Source: Romanomermis culicivorax (Eukaryota > Nematoda > Enoplea > Mermithida > Mermithidae). From it: a stretch of 64,000 bases of DNA. The DNA is taken from NCBI GenBank assembly GCA_963922205.1, contig CAWUHX010000236.1:186001-250000 (forward strand), read 5' to 3'. The notes below the pieces were generated by a model. It was not told the DNA's origin. It saw only the letters and a program-made list of their open reading frames with translations, and made no database searches. The translations under genes and the position numbers were made by a program. Position 1 is the first letter of the stretch; each line of letters starts with the position of its first letter. Below are positions 45,901 to 57,639 of the stretch, in pieces.

Positions 45901-47247
45901 GGAATGCTCATGACTGGTTCTGAAAATGATGCCTACAACACAGCCAAAGAAACCATGACCCCAGACATGATGACAACACAAAAGTCGAAAACGGAGACCT
46001 CAAAGAGTCAAATGAAATGGGATAGATCGACAACATCTGCTGCAATGTACACCCAGACCCGAACTGTATCGAAAATGGGCGTAGAGGTTAGTATGTCATC
46101 TGGCAAATCTAAGTCCATTCCCACAAGCTATACGGCCAAGAGTAAGAAACAGGCGGGAAGCATGTTGGTAAAGCCTGATTTTGAATCAGAGGAGAAATTG
46201 ATCAAAAAAGTCAACTTGAATGTGGTAGTTGGTAGACCCCCAAGGGAACCACCACAATATGTCAATTCTGGTCAATTAGCCAACACTCTGATTGATTATT
46301 GGGAATGGCAAAGGGAACAGAGGCAAATGATTGGCCCAATCTCATTTGAAAATCCAGAGGTGGCCAATTATTTTGCCTTTGACTGCCAAGAACAGCCAAT
46401 GGTCAATAGAATGATCAATGATGCCATGGCCGAAATTTATAATAATTACCACGAGCAATTCCAAATGCAAGGTGGTTTCATGTTTGACGGAGAATGCGTA
46501 CCTGAAGAAATTTGGGAATGGATCATTTTGGCTCTCATTCCCAGATGGCTTCAGGATTACGATGCTTCAGACGTCTTTACAGCCATCAGGTATGTGAGCC
46601 TGATGATATTTTTACACTTGAATTCTGCTCAGATCACGCCCACGGCAATCAGTAGATGGTATGCCCAGGCGTGTTCATTTGCCAACAGACAACTAGTCAT
46701 CGAAGCCCAGGGAAACCATGTAGATGAATTCTACATTGCAGCCTTTAATCAATATATCTTCATGGGTTCACAAAGGTTAAACCATATGGGTGTGAAAAGG
46801 AAGGCACCGAGCAATGACAAACTGCAGCCTGATAAATATCAGGGCATGGATGCCAAGAGCCCAGGTAAGTTTAAAGTGCCTAGACTTCCACCCGCCAAGA
46901 AACAACAGCTGTCGAAGCAACAACCATCAACTTCGACCAGCCAGAGGTCTTATAGTGGAGCCCCTAGTTCTTCATAAAAAAGTCCACTTTCTCAATCTCA
47001 ATCAATATCTTCAAAATCATTAAATTCAACTTTTGGATAACAAAGTTAACAATATAGGAGTTCTACTAGCAGTGGCTCAGCACGGAGACAACAGGGGAGA
47101 GATGATGCATTCTCAAACCCTGCTCCATACCGGGGTAGACCCGGGTACGGCAGAGGCAAAGTCAGAGGAGGTTTTCCGAGGGTGCCCTCAGTGACCCTAC
47201 TGAGGCTGAGGAAACTGGCAATGCTGAGGCCAAGACCCATAATCTGA
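42952..47247 (+). pseudogene. copy C: ORF2 with exonuclease domain, decayed
   Basis: Fragments of one protein occur in order at 42952-43388, 43476-43997, 44019-44270, 44355-44621, 44856-45281, 45241-45660, 45895-46977 and an RG-rich tail to about 47247 (YRGRPGYGRGKVRGG). They align along the whole of copy B's ORF2. Exo I is mutated (GFDVKKV, Glu to Lys), Exo II keeps VLEDL, and Exo III keeps the Tyr and Asp (YTALDSYYSLL). The motifs WPHSRAEWDF and the C-terminal helical block ([17 protein letters not shown]) are recognisable. At least six stops or frame changes separate the pieces. Preservation of domain order in a strongly diverged copy shows that ORF2 belongs to the element and was not captured only once. 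Confidence 0.82.
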
Positions 47248-47277
47248 ATTTCCAACATAATCTGAATTTCCAAGTCT

Positions 47278-49897
47278 AAAGTACGTATTAAGAATACAGT
47301 GGTGCTCGAAACATAAAATTTTGAGAGCAAAAATTGACATTTTTTCACAAAAATCACTGTATCTACCATTAAAGCCCATGTCTTCTACCTGCTGACAAAA
47401 AATTACAGAAATTCATGTGCTGCTAGAGGGTCACAGAATCTGGAGTATAAATACCATCTGATAATTAAATTTTCTGATAATTGCGGCCTCTATTGTGAAA
47501 GAATCAAAACTTAATACATTTCAAAAATGAGATCTTAGAATACGTTTCGTTTGCTGATTATATTAATGTAATGCTCACCAGTCACCTGGCATAAAAAATA
47601 AGATTCCCATAGCTACAGCACCCCAAAGTAGGGAATTTCCACATTTATGGGCATTTATCAGTCTTTTTACGGGACTTAAGATCTGTTGGCCTAGACATGA
47701 GTGACCTAGCTTTATGCTTGAACATTCATTAGATGCTAAATATAATGTTCTATAATGTGGTATAAAAATTTTTTCCTATTTTGCATTTTAAAGTTTTTAA
47801 CAAGATTTAAAATGTTGAAAACAAGAAGATAAAAAATGGATGAAAAGCTAATCATTTCCACAAAAATGACTGCTTCTACTGCTAAAGCTCAAAAGAACTG
47901 AAAACTGCCTCATACAGTGGATAGTTCACGATATCTACTAGCTGCCGACAAAAAATGATTAAACTTTTTTAAATCTACAAAGTCTACAAAAAACAGTGAA
48001 CTATTTTAGTTGATAAATTTTGATTTTCATTCTTGATCAACAACAATAATCTTTTCTCGAAATTTTATGTTTCAGATTGGATGATCTTAAAGCATTAGGA
48101 ATGGGCATAAAGAAAAAACAAAGCATCCGACTTAAAGCAGTCGATTTGGAATAAATCACTTCCCATTCAAATTCTGGTCATAGCTTGGGATATTTCATAG
48201 CTTCTGCCTCATCTGCCTCACATAGATCGTTTGATTCAATACAATAGTAGTAGGCTCGTTGGTCTTCAGGAAAGCAACTTGCTTCTGATGACCAGAAACC
48301 TGCAACTTGTTGCACTCTTAGTTCTGGAAACTGTACTTTTTTGTGTGTCACTTTGAATATCATTTCAGGGTCAAACTCTTGTTTGAGACAAAGCTTTTCA
48401 TCAAACTTTCTTTGCAGAAACTTCTTTTGCTGTGGTATGAGCCACAAATTTTTAAATTCTCATCCCTATCCTACAATATTGGTGTCTCCTGTAGTGTAGA
48501 AAGCTTGTAATGCTTCTTGAGGATGTGAAATTAATGGAGTAAAATAGACTGCTTCATTATAAATGCACCAATCCAAAAGAATTTATTCAATGTGCAATAG
48601 TGGTGGAGTCAAAGGTACAATCTCAATCCAAGGTTGATTCGAATATTCTGCATTTTAAAAACGGAATAGGGACTCAAAAGTCAAATAACATGTAAAACGT
48701 TCAAGTAATGCAGAATACATTTTTACAGAAAAAATTGACGAAGGAATTCATCTAAAAACAAAGCTTGATGCTGAAATGATTACCAGACTTACATGCCAGG
48801 ATAGTTTTCCTAAGAGGAGTTTCTAACAGTGCAAAAAGTTGCAAGTTTCTCGTCATGGGAGAAAGTTCAATGGCCTTCCTCAACATGGAGAAACCTACTA
48901 TCTTTCTGAAGCAGACGATTTAGGTGAGGAATATGAAACCAATCATATGAATGGCCGAACATTATATGACCCAAATGGATAGCACTATGTGACACAAAGT
49001 AATTTCTTAGAAGCCTATATGCTTCAAAAGCTTGTAATGCATTGCTCTTCTATTTATGTCCATTCCCAATGCTTTACTATCCATTAATCTACAACATAAA
49101 ATTTCAAGCAAAGCTAATTTTTGTTATTGACTGAAATAGTTGGCAGTTTTTTGTAGATTCAACTCCATAGCAATAAGTGAATTTTTGTCATTTTTTGTAA
49201 AAAATTAGGAGACATCATGAACTATTCACTGCACAGTTGGGTTATCCATCCTTTTGAGCTTCACTACTGGGTATAGTAATTTTTATGGAAAAACAGCTTT
49301 TTAGACATTTTTGTCATCTCATTTTGAACACTTCAAAACTTGCTGTGAAATGTAAAATGCAAAATAGGGAAAAAAATTTTTCCACTTTGTAGAGCATTGT
49401 ATTCCGCATTTAATGAATTTTCAACCGTAAAGCTAGGTCATGTCTAGGCCAATATATATGAAGTCATGTAAATAGACATAAAAACGCTAAAAAATTCGAA
49501 AATTCCATACTTTTGGGTACTGTAGCTGTATAAATTTTCTTTTTATGCAATATGAAAATCACCTCGATATTCAGCACACAGAACTTGATCTAATGTCTCA
49601 TTTTTGAAATTTATCAAGCTGTGATTCTCCCACAATTGAGATCACAATTCTCAGAAAATTTAATCAAAAGATGGTATTCATACTCGAAGTCCTGCAACCC
49701 TCTAGCAGTACATGAACTTCCATAATTTTTTGTCAGCAGGTAGAAGACATAATGAAATATCTATTGCATAGGGAATTTTGTGGTGCTTCTGAGCTTTAAT
49801 GGTAGATATGGTAATTTTTGTGAAAAAATGACAATTTTCGTTCTCAAGATTTGATGTTTCGAGCAACCCTGTAATCTTAATATGTACTTTGCACTAA
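47278..49897. mobile_element. foldback element with ~800-bp inverted arms
   Basis: The left arm (about 47278-48115) and right arm (about 49040-49897) are inverted, diverged copies. Outer tips correspond as AAAGTACGTATTAAGAATAC with CAGTGGTGCTCGAAACAT against the complement of the right end (CAGGGTTGCTCGAAACAT). CAG at the tip is hAT-like, but the similarity runs beyond it and I find no matching 8-bp duplication. The centre carries a minus-strand gene fragment. Confidence 0.65.
48178..48660 (-). pseudogene. unrecognised gene fragment inside the foldback element
   Basis: On the minus strand a coding-like frame reads from about 48660 to a stop at 48178, with stops near 48590 and 48470. Protein-like pieces include YSNQPWIEIVPLTPP, YFTPLISHPQEALQAFY and, after an ATG at 48447, VQQVAGFWSSEASCFPEDQ and YYYCIESNDLCEADEAEA. 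I do not recognise the family. A transposase remnant or a captured host gene are both possible. Confidence 0.4.
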
Positions 49898-50506
49898 TAA
49901 ATCCTACAGTAAATTATAGCCCATTCATTGGCCTAATATTGTGTAAATTTTCAGACAACATACTAGACATACCTAAACTTACAAAAGTTGAGAAGTGTAT
50001 GTCAAAAATTGGAAAAATCGAAAATTGTCAACTTTTGACTTGCTGTAGCTATGCGAGTTTTCATTTTCATACAAAATGAAGATCATTTTTGTTCCTAGTC
50101 CATCAAGTTACACCAAATATGTGATTTTCAGGTAGTGTTAATTTTTTACTTATCACAACTAAGCTGAAATCCTCTCAGAAATTGCATCTTAATATGAACT
50201 TAACACTAATAAATCCTACCCCTACCGTATTATGTGGCCCATTACTTGGCCCAATATTGGGTAAATTTTCAGAATACGAGGTTTGATGTACCTAGACTTC
50301 AAAATTTGAAAGAAGTGTATGTCAGGAATGAAAAAAAAAACGAAAATTGTCCTATTTTGTCTTGCTGTAGCTATATGAGTTTTGATTTTCAGACAAATTG
50401 AATATCGTTTTCATTCCTAGCAGACAAAATTACACTAAATGTCAGATTTTCAGGTAGAGTTAATTTTTTACTTATCACAACTAAGTTGAATCCTCTCAGA
50501 AATCAC
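49874..50506. repeat. tandem duplication of a ~315-bp unit
   Basis: Unit 1 (49874-50185) and unit 2 (50186-50506) both start ATCTTAATATG, followed by CACTAATAAATCCTAC. Both end with TTACTTATCACAACTAAG and CCTCTCAGAAAT. A third copy starts at 50507 and stops after about ten bases. Unit 1 overlaps the tip of the foldback element. Confidence 0.7.
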
Positions 50507-50613
50507 ATCTTAATTAAAACACAAGGATTTTTTGAAAAATGTGCATCTGGTATTACTGCAAGAAGGGTTCAAAAATGTCAAATTTTGGGGATGTCCTTGA
50601 CATAGTTGCTCTA

Positions 50614-50740
50614 AAGTCTGTTTTATATTAAATGCTTTTCAACCGAAAAAATAAAAAAGAATGCACTGTCGCCAGAATCGCTCATGCCATGCTTTTGTGA
50701 TATGCTTTTTCTCAAAAAATGTTGAAGGCTAGTTGAGTGA
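50614..50740. mobile_element. MITE of the TATAGTCTG family, left half, split by an insertion
   Basis: It begins AAAGTCTGTTTTATATTAAA followed by TGCTTTTCAA. The matching right end (GCAAGCATTTCAACATTCAGACC) lies at about 55247-55336, beyond a 4.5-kb insertion. Confidence 0.5.
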
Positions 50741-50819
50741 AGTAGTCATAGGGGCCTGTACAGGGGGTACACAAAAGATCCCTCTGCCACCTTAACTGTG
50801 TGGGGTCATACAGGGGTGT

Positions 50820-51020
50820 AGAAAGTACGCCCAAAGCTTTGACCATACTTTCTGCATTGAAGTAGAATTTTACACATTGAAGCTTCAATCCTTGAATTCT
50901 ACGTCCATGTAGAAAGTAGGCCCAAAGCTTCAATGTGTAAAATTCTGCTTCCACGTAAAAAGTAAGCCCGAAGCCTCAAGGTGAAAAATTCTACTTCCAT
51001 GTTGAAACTAGACTCGAAGC
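50820..51020. repeat. tandem repeat, about 46-bp unit
   Basis: Copies of a motif like GTAGAAAGTAGGCCCAAAGC followed by TTCAATGTGTAAAATTCT start near 50828, 50911, 50955 and 50999; one intervening piece is inverted (50865-50905). It lies just inside the left end of the nested element. Confidence 0.65.
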
Positions 51021-51239
51021 AAAATCGACCTCAATGTGCAAAGTGTACCTTGGTCGACTTGACTTGGATGTTAAAGTTTATGATGTAATATCTCTATCCA
51101 AAAATTAAAAAAAACAAGGATCATAGAATCGAATGGTTTTACTCATTTTTTACAAAATTTTTGGCAAAAAAATTTATTTTGGGATACATTTTTTGATGGT
51201 TCCCTATGTTTAAGCATGATTGAATGAAAAGCCAACTTG

Positions 51240-51620
51240 AGCATTATCATCAATATTTTGTGATACACTATCAATAATCCTTTCAAAAAGTGGGATCAAT
51301 TGACTGTTTAAATCATCCTTACAATCAACATTTCAGACGCATAATGGATTTCCCAGCCCTGTGTATTAAATCATTGAATACTAGAATCATCCATTTCGAA
51401 AAATTTGTCAGGATTAATTGAGCTGTAACGTTCTTAATCCAATTCAGCAATGCTAGGGTTAATACATGATAGTTCAAGATCATAAATTTTACTTTCATCA
51501 TCAGAATTTTCATATCATGATGCATCATTTTCTTCATTGTCTGAAGTGAAATCTTCCAAGATTGGATCAAGTTTAGCATCATTGGATGAATCTGAGCTAA
51601 TGTTTTCAAACTCTTTGTCC
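51240..51620 (-). pseudogene. acidic protein fragment, minus strand
   Basis: On the minus strand a frame with a few stops reads SSDSSNDAKLDPILEDFTSD, then YENSDDESKIYDLELS and FERIIDSVSQNIDDNAQVGF. Acidic disordered N-termini of this kind occur in transposases of piggyBac and similar elements, but no catalytic part is present, so this is only a suggestion. Confidence 0.35.
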
Positions 51621-51959
51621 AAACTTATTTCTTCAAATATAATTGAAAGGACATACTGCTTCTCTATACCAAAAATTCATTATAAATATGTAAGTTTCAA
51701 ATTACATTCTATTTTTATATTGCATAACTGTAACTTGATTAAAGTCAAAATGGAGAGTATTAAATTGTATATAGACCTAAAACTTTAACAAAACTTCCAA
51801 ATTCATTGTCCCTCTTTTTTGGAAGCTGGAAGGTTGGAAAATATTGTGCTCTAGTTTTTACTCTATTATAACATTTTTGTACTTGGAGATTATACATTCT
51901 ACTCATTATGGAACAACAAAACTTATTATCGCAGTCAGCAATGCAGCTGGTGCAAACAA

Positions 51960-52015
51960 CAATAATGATGCCATAGATGATACCATCGATGATACCATCA
52001 ATGATACAACAATTT
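51960..52015. repeat. short tandem repeat GATGATACCATC
   Basis: Three to four copies of a 15-bp unit such as ATAGATGATACCATC occur in a row. Confidence 0.6.
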
Positions 52016-52283
52016 CAGTTGAGTGATGCTAAAGTTTTATGGATTATTATTGAGGGGAAATTTATAAATGTAGTCCTTGCATCTACAACGGACAATACTA
52101 GAGCTTTACCACAGTTCTGAATGATTCTACCTCAATAGGGTACTTTGGGTATTCATGCTATGAGAATTCAAAGATCGATTATCAACAATGTACAATACAA
52201 TGCTAGTTTGGACTTCAAAATGATAGTCGAGAGTAACGGTCAAATTTTAGAACTGATCCATTTGTACAAAAGAAGAAATTGTC

Positions 52284-52400
52284 AATTAACTAAACAGGTA
52301 ACCTATTTTAATAAATTAATAAACTAACTAAACAGGTAACCTATTTTAATAAATTGATAAACTAACTAACTAAAAAAAATTCATAAACTAATAAACTAAT
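52284..52400. repeat. 36-bp tandem duplication and AACTAATAAACT-type repeat
   Basis: The stretch AAACAGGTAACCTATTTTAA with TAAATTRATAAACTAACT occurs twice in a row, followed by short TAAACTAA-type repeats. Confidence 0.65.
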
Positions 52401-52639
52401 GAACTAATGAAAACGCATTTTATATTTAGGAAATTTGTAAATGGTTAAATTATAGAGACGAAATTTTGATCTATATAAGTGAAGAATATGATGTGTTACA
52501 TAATTCGTCCAAACATCCACTTCTGGAAGTTCCTTCATCTATTTGTCAGAGGGTCAATTCCTCTGACCTTTGGTCCTCTATTTATTATATTTTTATTTTC
52601 TAGAGCTCTTTGTTGTTAAAGTAGCTCCAATTTTTATTA

Positions 52640-53400
52640 AGTAAACAAACCGACAAAACGGTTTGTGCCACACATTTTTGGTCCAAAAACAAATAAATGG
52701 TGAGCGCAAAAGTTTTGCATAATACATGCAAGTTGATGTTAGGCGCGTCGCAGTGTATTTTTTCATTCTTATTAATTCTTCTTATTATTCTTGGTCGTTT
52801 TTTTATTGGTGGAGAGACGTCTCCTTTTGCACATTTCGTGTCGTCCTATCCCGAGGATCGGACGCTTTGTGAATATTCGCGGTGACTCGGAGAGGAACGT
52901 GGTCGAAATCGCCGCTTACGTTTATTGTGTATTTTTGGTTTCACGTCGCGGATTAGCTTTGAGAGCGCCTACGCGGCCTGAGGAGTTTTCGATGCTCAAT
53001 TTTGGTCAAGACAGTAGTGAGTTGTTGTTCTGGAGTCAGGTAGATTTGTTCCGTCTTTTGACAAGTTTCAGCTTAGGCCGTGGATTAAGATATCCTGAAG
53101 TCCCTGTGGCTCTGTGCACAGGGACGAACAGAAGGATCTGTGAAGCAGGGAGGAGTCAGGCGTTTGTGTCCACGTATTTTGGCATTTTGCATATTCGTTT
53201 CCCACTTACTTTTGCTGTTGTATTTTACTGCACTTTCCATTTGCTCAAAATAAATATCTTCGTACATCAAGTCTCAGACACCTGCAGTAGGATTGTAATT
53301 AGTACCGGGTTAGCGTCAGGGGCTGTACCAGATCGGATCTCCCAAGAACTGCAGCTAGGTAGCCGAGGGCATACGAGCACCTCAATACGACATATTGAGA
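52640..53400. other. GC-richer insertion, possibly an LTR fragment
   Basis: Base composition rises clearly compared with both sides. It starts after a small hairpin (AAACCG...CGGTTT) and holds an AATAAA near 53249. A 230-codon frame (52791-53483) covers it but has no recognisable motif and continues past the composition change. TG and CA candidates exist but I find no target duplication. Confidence 0.35.
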
Positions 53401-53599
53401 AAAAAGTCATTCCTCCTCTCCTCCTTTATTTATCAATTATTCCAATCCTGATTATGATGATTCTACCTTTACTGAACATATAGTTAACATGAAAATTCCT
53501 GGATGCATGGAAGATCTTTGGTTCACCAATTGCAATATCATTAGCGTTGAAAAGTTATATATTATAATCTGCAGTGAAGTTGCATTACAAAGCATTTAG

Positions 53600-54636
53600 A
53601 AAGGTATTAAATTCGGCCGCTATTGCATAAAAGATTATGCAAATCAAGAGCATCAATGTCCGGGGCGTCAATCAATTTACAAAACCGATATTTCTCCTAC
53701 AATTATTCATTTATACAAAAAAGTTGAATGTATTATTAATTGTTTCAGTTATATTCTGAAATGGTTTAAAGGCAAGATTTACAAAGAAATAGAAAAATTG
53801 ATTTCTATTTACCGTAATATATTTTTTACTACTTACAGGTGCATAATTATTGAAGAAACTGCATCACAATTTATCAGTAATGATTACTGCTACCAAAACG
53901 AAAATGATGAAGATATGATTCAAAGAATTTGCATGTTTGTTCATCAATATTGATCATTTATTAGTTTGATTGATGTTGAATAGTTTTGTGTGTACGTGTG
54001 TTATGCCTCTTCAAATAAAATGAAACTAATTGTAGAAAGTGTATAGTTTTAGTTTGACTATTCTTTTTACTTGTAATACATTCTTTGATAAAACTACAGT
54101 AATAGTTTGAAATTAAGGTTAGTGGTTATGTTTTTCAGTTTTATGATACATTGCTTATAATCAATTTCTGGATATACAAAAATGTTGGAATTGATCGAAC
54201 GACTATTACAGTTACTATAAGGCAAAATATAAGGTACAAAGATTTTATAATTTCAAAACTTGTATAGTACTGTAAAATTATTTATAGGTCAGTGTTTAAT
54301 GCCTGAACAAAAAATGCGTATTAGAGATATTTTTGGAGTTACTTTTTGCTTGAAACGAAGGCTTCTTATAAACAAATAGCTATGATGTGTAATGATTTGT
54401 GAAGACAAATGGGTCTACCTATGGGTCGGAAGGAGACAACACCTTTCAGCTGTGTTATGCGCAATTTAAAGACAGAACTCGAAGAAGCATGTGAAATATG
54501 CACAGATATCATTGACAGTTTGTATTATAAATTGGATGAAGTACATCGAGATTATTTTATGGCAATAAATAATTTTAGTTGCATTTATAGAAGAGCGTGT
54601 TTAATTCAGCTTATTAAAGAGGAAACTAACTTGTAA
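53600..54636 (+). pseudogene. scattered protein-like fragments, unrecognised
   Basis: Short coding-like pieces on the plus strand include YANQEHQCPGRQSIYKTD near 53640 and IIIEETASQFISNDYCYQ near 53845. A 75-codon frame at 54409-54636 contains ETTPFSCVMRNLKTELEEAC. Composition suggests decayed coding sequence of the nested element. No family can be named. Confidence 0.3.
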
Positions 54637-56144
54637 TTTAGTTCTTTGTATTTTTGTTTGACAAATTATTTAACATACATTAACTTACCGCTTTATTTAT
54701 TCAAATTTTACAAATCCCACATTATCTGCATTTTATTGTCAAAAAATAAAAAAGGTTTTTAAAACACAATATTGTTTTGACATCAGAGTCGATATAGTTA
54801 TCAATCAATGCTCAACACATGATATATACATACTTATACACTGAAATGAAATATATGATTTTTAACACACTCGATAATTTCGAGTTTTACATGTTTCAGA
54901 CATAATTTTTCTACATTAAAATGACCTTTAACAAGCTCGTTAGCTTTCTACTTTTTGTTTCACATTTCTTTCAACTTTTGCTGCAATGCAAATAGTATGA
55001 TGGTCAATTTCCTAATGTAAAAAGTACTTGCCCTAATACAGTATGATCACTTATGACAGCCTTTATGTTCGTGACACACTATAGTGCATTGATCCCCCTC
55101 AAGACAATTTCTTGATGTCAAACTTGTCAGCTGTTCGATGTTGATACTTAGAAAGCAGAACAAAATTCACATGTGGCAAACTTTGAAGTATATGTTTTGT
55201 ACAGGGGTATCTTTTGTGTACCCCTGTATGGGCCCGTATAACTACTGAGTAAGTCCTGTTCAGCAGAAAATTGTAAAAATATAAAATAGTACTGGTTCCA
55301 ACTGTTATTATTTGCAAGCATTTCAACATTCAGACCATGAATGTATAATACATCAAAATCAACTACAGCTGATGTTAAGTGAATTAAGAGACTACGGTCC
55401 ATTTTTTCCAAAAAAGCCTGAGAAATAACAAAAATAGTGCATTGAATGGTTATGAGCAGAGGAAAAATATAGAAACAGAAAAATACAAAAAATAAATAAA
55501 AAAATTTTGAAATTCAGTCAAAATTATAATGCTAATCTATCCCACAGATGGATTGGACTAATTTTCGTTTTTTTCTTTAAATACATATCAGAGAGATTTT
55601 TTCTAATATTGCGATAGATTGTACCATAAAATTAAATGAAATGCCTGCTGAGGAAATTGATTAAACATCTGCAGCTTCTACCCTCGTCTAAGTTATCCTC
55701 AGATATTGAACGTTGGATTTAAAGAAGTGAAAAAGACCATTAACCTCATAAAAAGTTTTACTGTATCGTCATGGAGGAGAGTTGACATTTCCTTATGCAA
55801 AACTTTTACTCATAAAAAATTGTTGACCTTACCTCGAACGTCGCTTTACCATGGCGATCTCATTCGAAGAATGATTTGTAGGTTTAATGATAAAACACTG
55901 ACACTAGCAATATCCTGTTACATCAAATAATGATTAAAAGTGAAAATAAAAATTCTGTGTAATTTCAAATTTTCATTTTCATCTTTCTTAGACTTAGGCT
56001 GAGGCATAGTTTTGCATTCGAGGTAATGGGATGCGTAGCACAAATACATTTTTGAACAAAAATAACATTGCCTGAGGTAACGGGACGTGCGGGGCATCCA
56101 AGAACATATACAAATATGTCAAAACAATGAACAGAGAAGAGCCT
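54637..56144. other. AT-rich stretch with the MITE right half
   Basis: It includes the right end of the nested element and the right half of the split MITE (about 55247-55336). No gene is supported in the rest. Confidence 0.35.
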
Positions 56145-56350
56145 TAGGGGCCAACTATACTCCGCCGTACGGTACATTGAGTTGCTATACTTCGCCGCAC
56201 GCACTGTGCCGCGCCGTACAGCGCCTGATGAGTGGCTGCTATACTTCACGCTGTACGGTGGTAAATGACAATAAGTAAATGAAAATGATAAGTAGCTGCT
56301 ATACTTACGTGCCGTACGGCACCGTACGGCGAAGTATAGTTCGCCCCTTA
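56145..56350. repeat. foldback element with iterated CCGTACGGC motif
   Basis: The ends are inverted: TTAGGGGCCAACTATACTCC on the left against the complement of GAAGTATAGTTCGCCCCTTA on the right. Inside, GCCGTACGG-like palindromes and GCTATACTT recur (near 56163, 56190, 56215, 56250, 56303, 56320). AAGGCCCTGTCATAC at 56350 begins a fragment related to the element at 60790. Confidence 0.65.
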
Positions 56351-56581
56351 AGGCCCTGTCATACCTCGCGGCGCAGTGTCTCTTCTTTACTCTCTGAATA
56401 AAACTTTCTCGAATAATTTGCAAGCACTGTTATTTTTTATTGTTTTTGGAGCTGCTAATTGCACTTGGCTTATTGCTAAGACAACATCAGGCTGTGGAAA
56501 CGTGTTTACACCTACTTTGCATATTAATAATTTTTCCACATTCATATCTCCATTGTAAATTTTGTAATCACAAACAGAACC

Positions 56582-56784
56582 TATAATCTCTTTTTCTGGA
56601 ATGCTTGTGAATAAAAAAGTGGAAACCAAGTTATATTTCTATAATTTACAGAGTCTGCTGAACTGATCCTCACGAATTTTTTACGCCAAAAATCCTATAG
56701 TAAACAGGTTGTGTAAACTGCTTTGAGGGCGGTTCATTTTTTGTCTATTTTCAATTTACAAACATTTTATAAAATCGAACTATG
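56582..56784. mobile_element. MITE of the TATAGTCTG family, shortened
   Basis: The left end is TATAATCTCTTTTTCTGGAA followed by TGCTTGTGAATAA; the right end is AACATTTTATAAAATCGAAC followed by TATG. It is shorter than the other copies. Confidence 0.6.
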
Positions 56785-57639
56785 CATATTTTCAATCCTC
56801 CTGAAAATCTATTTCTGAGAACGTCAATACCTCTGGGATAAAATTACAGGAAAAACCTCATAGGGAAAATTTCTGAGTGCACGGCCAAAAGTTATCAATC
56901 ATGGATTTTTCAGAATGTAGGATGAATTTTTTCCGGATGTAATCGTTTGTACGCTTAATATTTATCAGTTTTTTCATAAAACTCACAGCATTTGAAGACA
57001 CAATAACCTTGTCATTCAATGAATCCCATATAGGAATTAACATTATGCGGAAATCGAAACTTCCAGATGTATAACCTCAATTTCGGCAGTACAGTTTGAA
57101 ACGATTGTAAGAACGCAAAAGATTATGAGGCGAAAAAGAATAACTCAAAAATGTAATTGTGAAAAATTTTATATAGTCTATTATTTTAATCATAAGTGGC
57201 GCGATAGCGTCAGCCTTAATTTACTTGAACCCCAAAATTCATGTCCATCCCACCCTAGAGCCAAAACGGTAAGAGTTAGAACTTTGGGGATTATCAAAAT
57301 TTCGGGTATACGGGCAAACTAGGGGGTGCCCGTTGTCATTTCGTCTCTATTTACCAGTGGTGCTCAGTCGAGCCCCAAAAACATGCAAAACGCGCCCTTT
57401 TAAGGGCCCCCAGTTCCACCATGCCCCACCGTTTATGTGGCATATCCAAGCTACATACTCCGGAATAAGCATCTTGGGAAGCAATCTCAAACGGGTTTTT
57501 TCATTTTTTAAAATATAACCTCAATCCAACCGTGGTCTAAAGTCCGGGGAACCGCGAAATTCAGCAAGATTGTTACATAACACTTATGGCTTCAAAAAAA
57601 CTATTTTTTGAAGTATAATGCACTACGATGCCAGAATTT
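56785..57639. other. unassigned spacer
   Basis: No gene is supported; frames on both strands are short and lack motifs. Confidence 0.3.

Larger units (their letters stand above)
50735..55252. mobile_element. 4.5-kb TIR element nested in a MITE
   Basis: The element runs 50741-55246. The left end AGTAGTCATAGGGGCCTGTA continues CAGGGGGTACACAAAAGAT; the complement of the right end reads AGTAGTTATACGGGCCCATA then CAGGGGTACACAAAAGAT. GAGTGA (50735-50740) and GAGTAA (55247-55252) may be a 6-bp target duplication with one change. The interior is a mosaic of short repeats and protein scraps on both strands with no transposase I can identify. Confidence 0.65.

Noticed and set aside
29366-47247. plain tandem gag-pol elements with ORF2 as gag
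   Set aside because: No polypurine tract plus LTR start is visible between integrase and ORF2 in either copy, and a purine tract lies after ORF2 in copy B. It is kept as an alternative in the findings because the LTRs are not fully defined.
52791-53483. 230-codon frame as a membrane protein
   Set aside because: It crosses a composition boundary, has no recognised motif and contains only short hydrophobic stretches; it may be chance in GC-richer DNA.
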